Shown here: piece after piece, positions 4,731 to 7,390 of the stretch
How positions within the stretch are numbered: the first letter of the stretch is position 1
Layout of the letters: the number at the start of each line of letters is the position of its first letter
Assembly: GCA_036003365.1 (NCBI GenBank)
Contig: DASYSL010000051.1
Coordinates: 1 to 7,390 of the forward strand
Direction: 5' to 3'
DNA from: DASYSL01 sp036003365
GTDB taxonomy: Bacteria > Eisenbacteria > RBG-16-71-46 > DASYSL01
DNA: 7,390 nt
The notes under the pieces: generated by a model
What the model was told of the DNA's origin: nothing
The model's database searches: none
The model's input: only the letters and a program-made list of their open reading frames with translations
Made by a program: the position numbers and the translations under genes

Positions 4731-7390
4731 ATGTCGGCGAACCCGGAAGCCCCGTCCTCGCGAACCTGGTCTCCCAAGGATTTGATCGAAGGCCGGTACC
4801 GCCTCGTCCGCCTTCTGGGCGAAGGCGGCGCGGCGCACGTCTGGCTGGCGGAGGACATTGCCGCCAAGTCCCTCGTCGCCCTCAAGGCCCTCGACGGCGG
4901 CCTTTCCGTCGACCACCTCCGTACCGAGTTCGCCCGCCTGGCTCGGATCTCCCATCCCAATGTCGTGACCGTCCACGATTTCGGGCTCGCGTCAGACGGA
5001 GCCGGAGCCGCCTTTTTCACCATGGACTACATCGACGGCCTGCCGCTCACCGAGTCGGTGCCGGCGGGCGACCTCGAGGACATCCTTCCCCTGCTCGAAG
5101 GCGCGGCGGCCGGGCTCGAGGCGATCCACGCGGCCCAGCTCATCCACGGCGACGTGAAGCCGGCGAACATCTTGGTGCTTCGGAACGGGGCAGATCGCGT
5201 GCGCCTCGTCGATCTCAATCTCTCGGCCGACTCCAATCGTGGCCGCACCGGCGGCACGCCGGGTTTCGTCGCGCCGGAAGTCGTGACTGGTGGCGCCGCC
5301 ACGCCTCTTTCCGATCTCTACGGCCTCGGGGCATCGTTCTACACGGCCCTCGCCGGGCGCGCGCCCTTCATCGGCGCGAGCGTCGACCAGATCCTTCAGG
5401 CGCAGATTCGCCAGGACCCCTCGCCCGAGCCGTTGCGTGCCTCCGGCGTTTCTCCCGACCTCATCGAAATCCTGCTGCGTCTCTTGTCGCGCGATCCCGC
5501 CCAGCGGCCGCGCTCGGTGACCGATCTGCGCGAAATGCTTCAGGCGCTCAGCGGTCGAAAGGTACGTAGCCAGCCGCTCAGCGCCGTCCTCGCCGTCGGT
5601 ACGTGGGTAGGCCGCGAGAAGGAGATCGCGCGCATCGAGTCTCGGACCGCGCGCGGTGGTCTGCCGCTGATCTTGACCGGCCGCTCCGGAATGGGGCGCA
5701 GTCGTCTGCTTCGTGAGATGGCGTTACGCGCGGAGATGAAAGGCGGCCACGCCGTCGTCGTCTCGTGCCGCGGTCGCTCCGATGCCGGCGACGAGTGGTT
5801 GCGCCGCGTCGGGATCGTGGGCGGCACTCCGGCCGCGCCCCTTTCCGATCTGCTCACGCGCTTGAAGGGCGCCGGGCCCATCCTCTTGGCGTTCGAAGAT
5901 CTGCAGGCGGCCAGCGAGGCGGATCTCGATCTCGCACGCCGTTTGCTCGTCTCGCGCACGCCCGCCGGGGCGCTCGTCATTCTTTCCTGGGACGAATCGG
6001 CGGCCGCCGAGAACGAACGCTTCGAAGAGTTTTCGCTGGTGGCGCGTGGCCCGTGGCTCGAAGAGTCTCCCTATTTCCTGCACCTGCCGGCGCTCGCCCG
6101 CGAAGACTCGGATGCGTTGGTGCGCTCGCTCCTCGGCGGCACTTCGCTTCCGGCGATCGAAGAAGCGATCTGGAAGATTTCCGGCGGCGCGCCGGCATGG
6201 ATCGAAGGGGCTGCCCGCGCGCTCGTGGAGCGCGGCGCCTTGGTCCGCGATGCCGACGGCTGGCGCGTGACGCCCGATGCCGATCTCGCCGCTCCCCTGC
6301 CCGCCCTCGAGCGCATCCACGCCGGCCGCCTCGCTTCGCTTTCGAGCGAGGCGAAGCTCTGGCTGGCGGCTCTCGCCTGTCTCGGCGGCGAAGCTCCCGT
6401 ACAGACCGTGCGCGAGATGGCCGGCGGTTCCTATACGCCGGAGAATGAGGTGGCTCAGCACGCCCTCGCCGTGATCGAGGACCGAAGCGGTGAAGCCTGG
6501 GCGCGACTCGATCCGCCTTCCATCGCGCCGGTCGTGCTTCGGTCCATCCCGCCCGACGCTCTGAATTCCCTCTACGCAGCGGCCGCGGAGCACCTTTCTT
6601 CCCAGCCTTTCCGCGCTGCCGAGCTTTGGTTGTTGGCGGGCAGTCCCGAGCGAGCCTTGGCGGCCGTGCCCGCGGAAGCGGATGCGGACCTCTCGGCCAA
6701 CGCCGCCTGGGCGCGCGCCGAGCTGCGCCTCCGCGCTCACGAGCAGATGGGCAGCCTCGGCGCCGCGCATCTCTTGGAGGGCGCCCTGGCCGCCAAGCGC
6801 GCGCTCAAGATGCAGGCCGCCTCCGAGCTGTGGGAGCGCTACGCGGAACGCGCGCGGGCTGATTCGCAGCCCTTGGAAGCGGTGCGCGGATTGCTCGAGG
6901 CCGCGGAATGCGCCCGTTGGCTCGCCGATCACGATCGCGACCGCGCTCTTCTTGATCAGGCGGAAGTGATTCTCCGCGACGCGCCTTCGGATGCGGGTGC
7001 CCCGCTAAGGTCGCTCCTTTTGTCCGAGCGTTCGTGGTTGGCGCTCATCGGCGGGGACATGCCAAACGCAGAGGCTTTGGCACGCTCGGCGCTGGAAATC
7101 GCACCTACAGAATTCCTTGCTGCGCGCTTCACGGCCTGGAATCGCCTGGCTGCGATCTATCAGCAGACTGGGCAGCTTCAGGAGGCGCGGGACGCCATCT
7201 CGGAGGCAATTCGACTGGCCACGCAAACGGGTGACGAGCTGGCACTGGCACGCGTCAAGGGGAATGCGGCCGTAGTTGCCAGAATGCAGGGCGATCTTCG
7301 CGGTGAGGTCGAGGGGTTTCAGTCGAGCATTGCCCTGGCAGAGCGAAATGGTGCCTTCAATCTGGTCGCACGTGGACACATCAATTTGAT
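4731..7390 (+). CDS. Serine/threonine protein kinase with ATPase-like module and TPR region (cut by window edge)
   Basis: The frame stays open for 886 codons to the right edge, so the C-terminus is missing. Order of parts: a PknB-like kinase (about 23-272) with glycine loop 'LLGEGGAAHVWLAED', K52 in 'VALKAL', E66, catalytic loop 'IHGDVKPANIL' (D141, N146), 'DLN' (161-163) where DFG is usual, 'APE' (181-183), 'SDLYGLG' (D195) and R259. Then a P-loop module like the AAA_16 ATPases of PknK-type kinases, from 'WVGREKEIARI' (292-302) through 'GRSGMGRS' (317-324) to Walker B-like 'ILLAFEDLQ' (384-392). A helical region follows, and TPR-like repeats run from about 760, clearest at 'LAAIYQQTGQLQEARDAI'. 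No transmembrane segment is visible so far. The domain order resembles cytoplasmic signalling kinases of Myxococcota and relatives. Substrate and signal are unknown. R323 replaces the Walker A Lys, so ATP use by the second module is doubtful. Confidence 0.93.
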   Translation, partial: MSANPEAPSSRTWSPKDLIEGRYRLVRLLGEGGAAHVWLAEDIAAKSLVALKALDGGLSVDHLRTEFARLARISHPNVVTVHDFGLASDGAGAAFFTMDYIDGLPLTESVPAGDLEDILPLLEGAAAGLEAIHAAQLIHGDVKPANILVLRNGADRVRLVDLNLSADSNRGRTGGTPGFVAPEVVTGGAATPLSDLYGLGASFYTALAGRAPFIGASVDQILQAQIRQDPSPEPLRASGVSPDLIEILLRLLSRDPAQRPRSVTDLREMLQALSGRKVRSQPLSAVLAVGTWVGREKEIARIESRTARGGLPLILTGRSGMGRSRLLREMALRAEMKGGHAVVVSCRGRSDAGDEWLRRVGIVGGTPAAPLSDLLTRLKGAGPILLAFEDLQAASEADLDLARRLLVSRTPAGALVILSWDESAAAENERFEEFSLVARGPWLEESPYFLHLPALAREDSDALVRSLLGGTSLPAIEEAIWKISGGAPAWIEGAARALVERGALVRDADGWRVTPDADLAAPLPALERIHAGRLASLSSEAKLWLAALACLGGEAPVQTVREMAGGSYTPENEVAQHALAVIEDRSGEAWARLDPPSIAPVVLRSIPPDALNSLYAAAAEHLSSQPFRAAELWLLAGSPERALAAVPAEADADLSANAAWARAELRLRAHEQMGSLGAAHLLEGALAAKRALKMQAASELWERYAERARADSQPLEAVRGLLEAAECARWLADHDRDRALLDQAEVILRDAPSDAGAPLRSLLLSERSWLALIGGDMPNAEALARSALEIAPTEFLAARFTAWNRLAAIYQQTGQLQEARDAISEAIRLATQTGDELALARVKGNAAVVARMQGDLRGEVEGFQSSIALAERNGAFNLVARGHINL

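Noticed and set aside
4731..5570. The kinase considered as a pseudokinase
   Set aside because: The catalytic Lys, helix C Glu, catalytic Asp, Asn and metal-binding Asp are all present; only the residues after the metal Asp and the HRD Arg differ, so activity remains plausible.
5724..6932. A 402-codon open frame on the minus strand inside the kinase gene
   Set aside because: Shadow frame; composition is Arg/Gly-rich and no motif is recognisable, whereas the plus-strand frame is continuous with kinase and TPR features.

Overview
The window comes from a GC-rich bacterial chromosome (hand counts mostly 65-80% G+C) packed with genes on both strands. Three traits point to a soil or sediment bacterium in or near Acidobacteriota, Myxococcota or a related deep lineage such as Eisenbacteria: a BshB1-type bacillithiol deacetylase, a large Ser/Thr kinase fused to an ATPase module and TPRs, and an AAA+ ATPase carrying a T2SSE-N/MshEN-like domain. 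This placement is inferred from gene content; no marker gene is present. I see no rRNA, tRNA, CRISPR array, insertion sequence or phage gene.

Left part (1-2845): a redox and thiol-flavoured neighbourhood. On the minus strand a DoxX-family membrane protein (516-983) is followed, with a TGATG stop/start overlap, by an aldehyde dehydrogenase that runs off the left edge (1-516). Divergently, a BshB1-like PIG-L deacetylase (1129-1860) has a TAnnnT box just upstream of its ATG and no Shine-Dalgarno sequence, suggesting a leaderless mRNA. Its 3' end overlaps by 53 bp, tail to tail, an Acg-type nitroreductase gene (1808-2845, minus).

Middle (2846-4611): a 270-bp divergent spacer with an inverted repeat leads into a 481-residue protein with three parts: an MshEN-like N-terminal domain, a winged helix and an AAA+ ATPase. 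A strong hairpin (4582-4611) closes this unit.

Right part (4612-7390): a short, relatively AT-rich regulatory stretch with palindromes and a 9-bp direct repeat precedes a strong ribosome binding site. It is followed by a multidomain Ser/Thr kinase (kinase, AAA-like P-loop module, helical and TPR region), open to the right edge (886 codons visible). The kinase has DLN in place of DFG, and its P-loop has Arg in place of the Walker A Lys. G+C falls to about 62% in the TPR-coding end.

How the genes work together: the left genes could jointly serve low-molecular-weight thiol and oxidative or aldehyde stress handling. The ATPase and the kinase are both signalling or mechanical ATPases of unknown target and are separated by a terminator, so they are probably separate transcription units. 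The most unusual item is the MshEN-like/winged-helix/AAA+ architecture. I cannot claim a wholly new system from this window.
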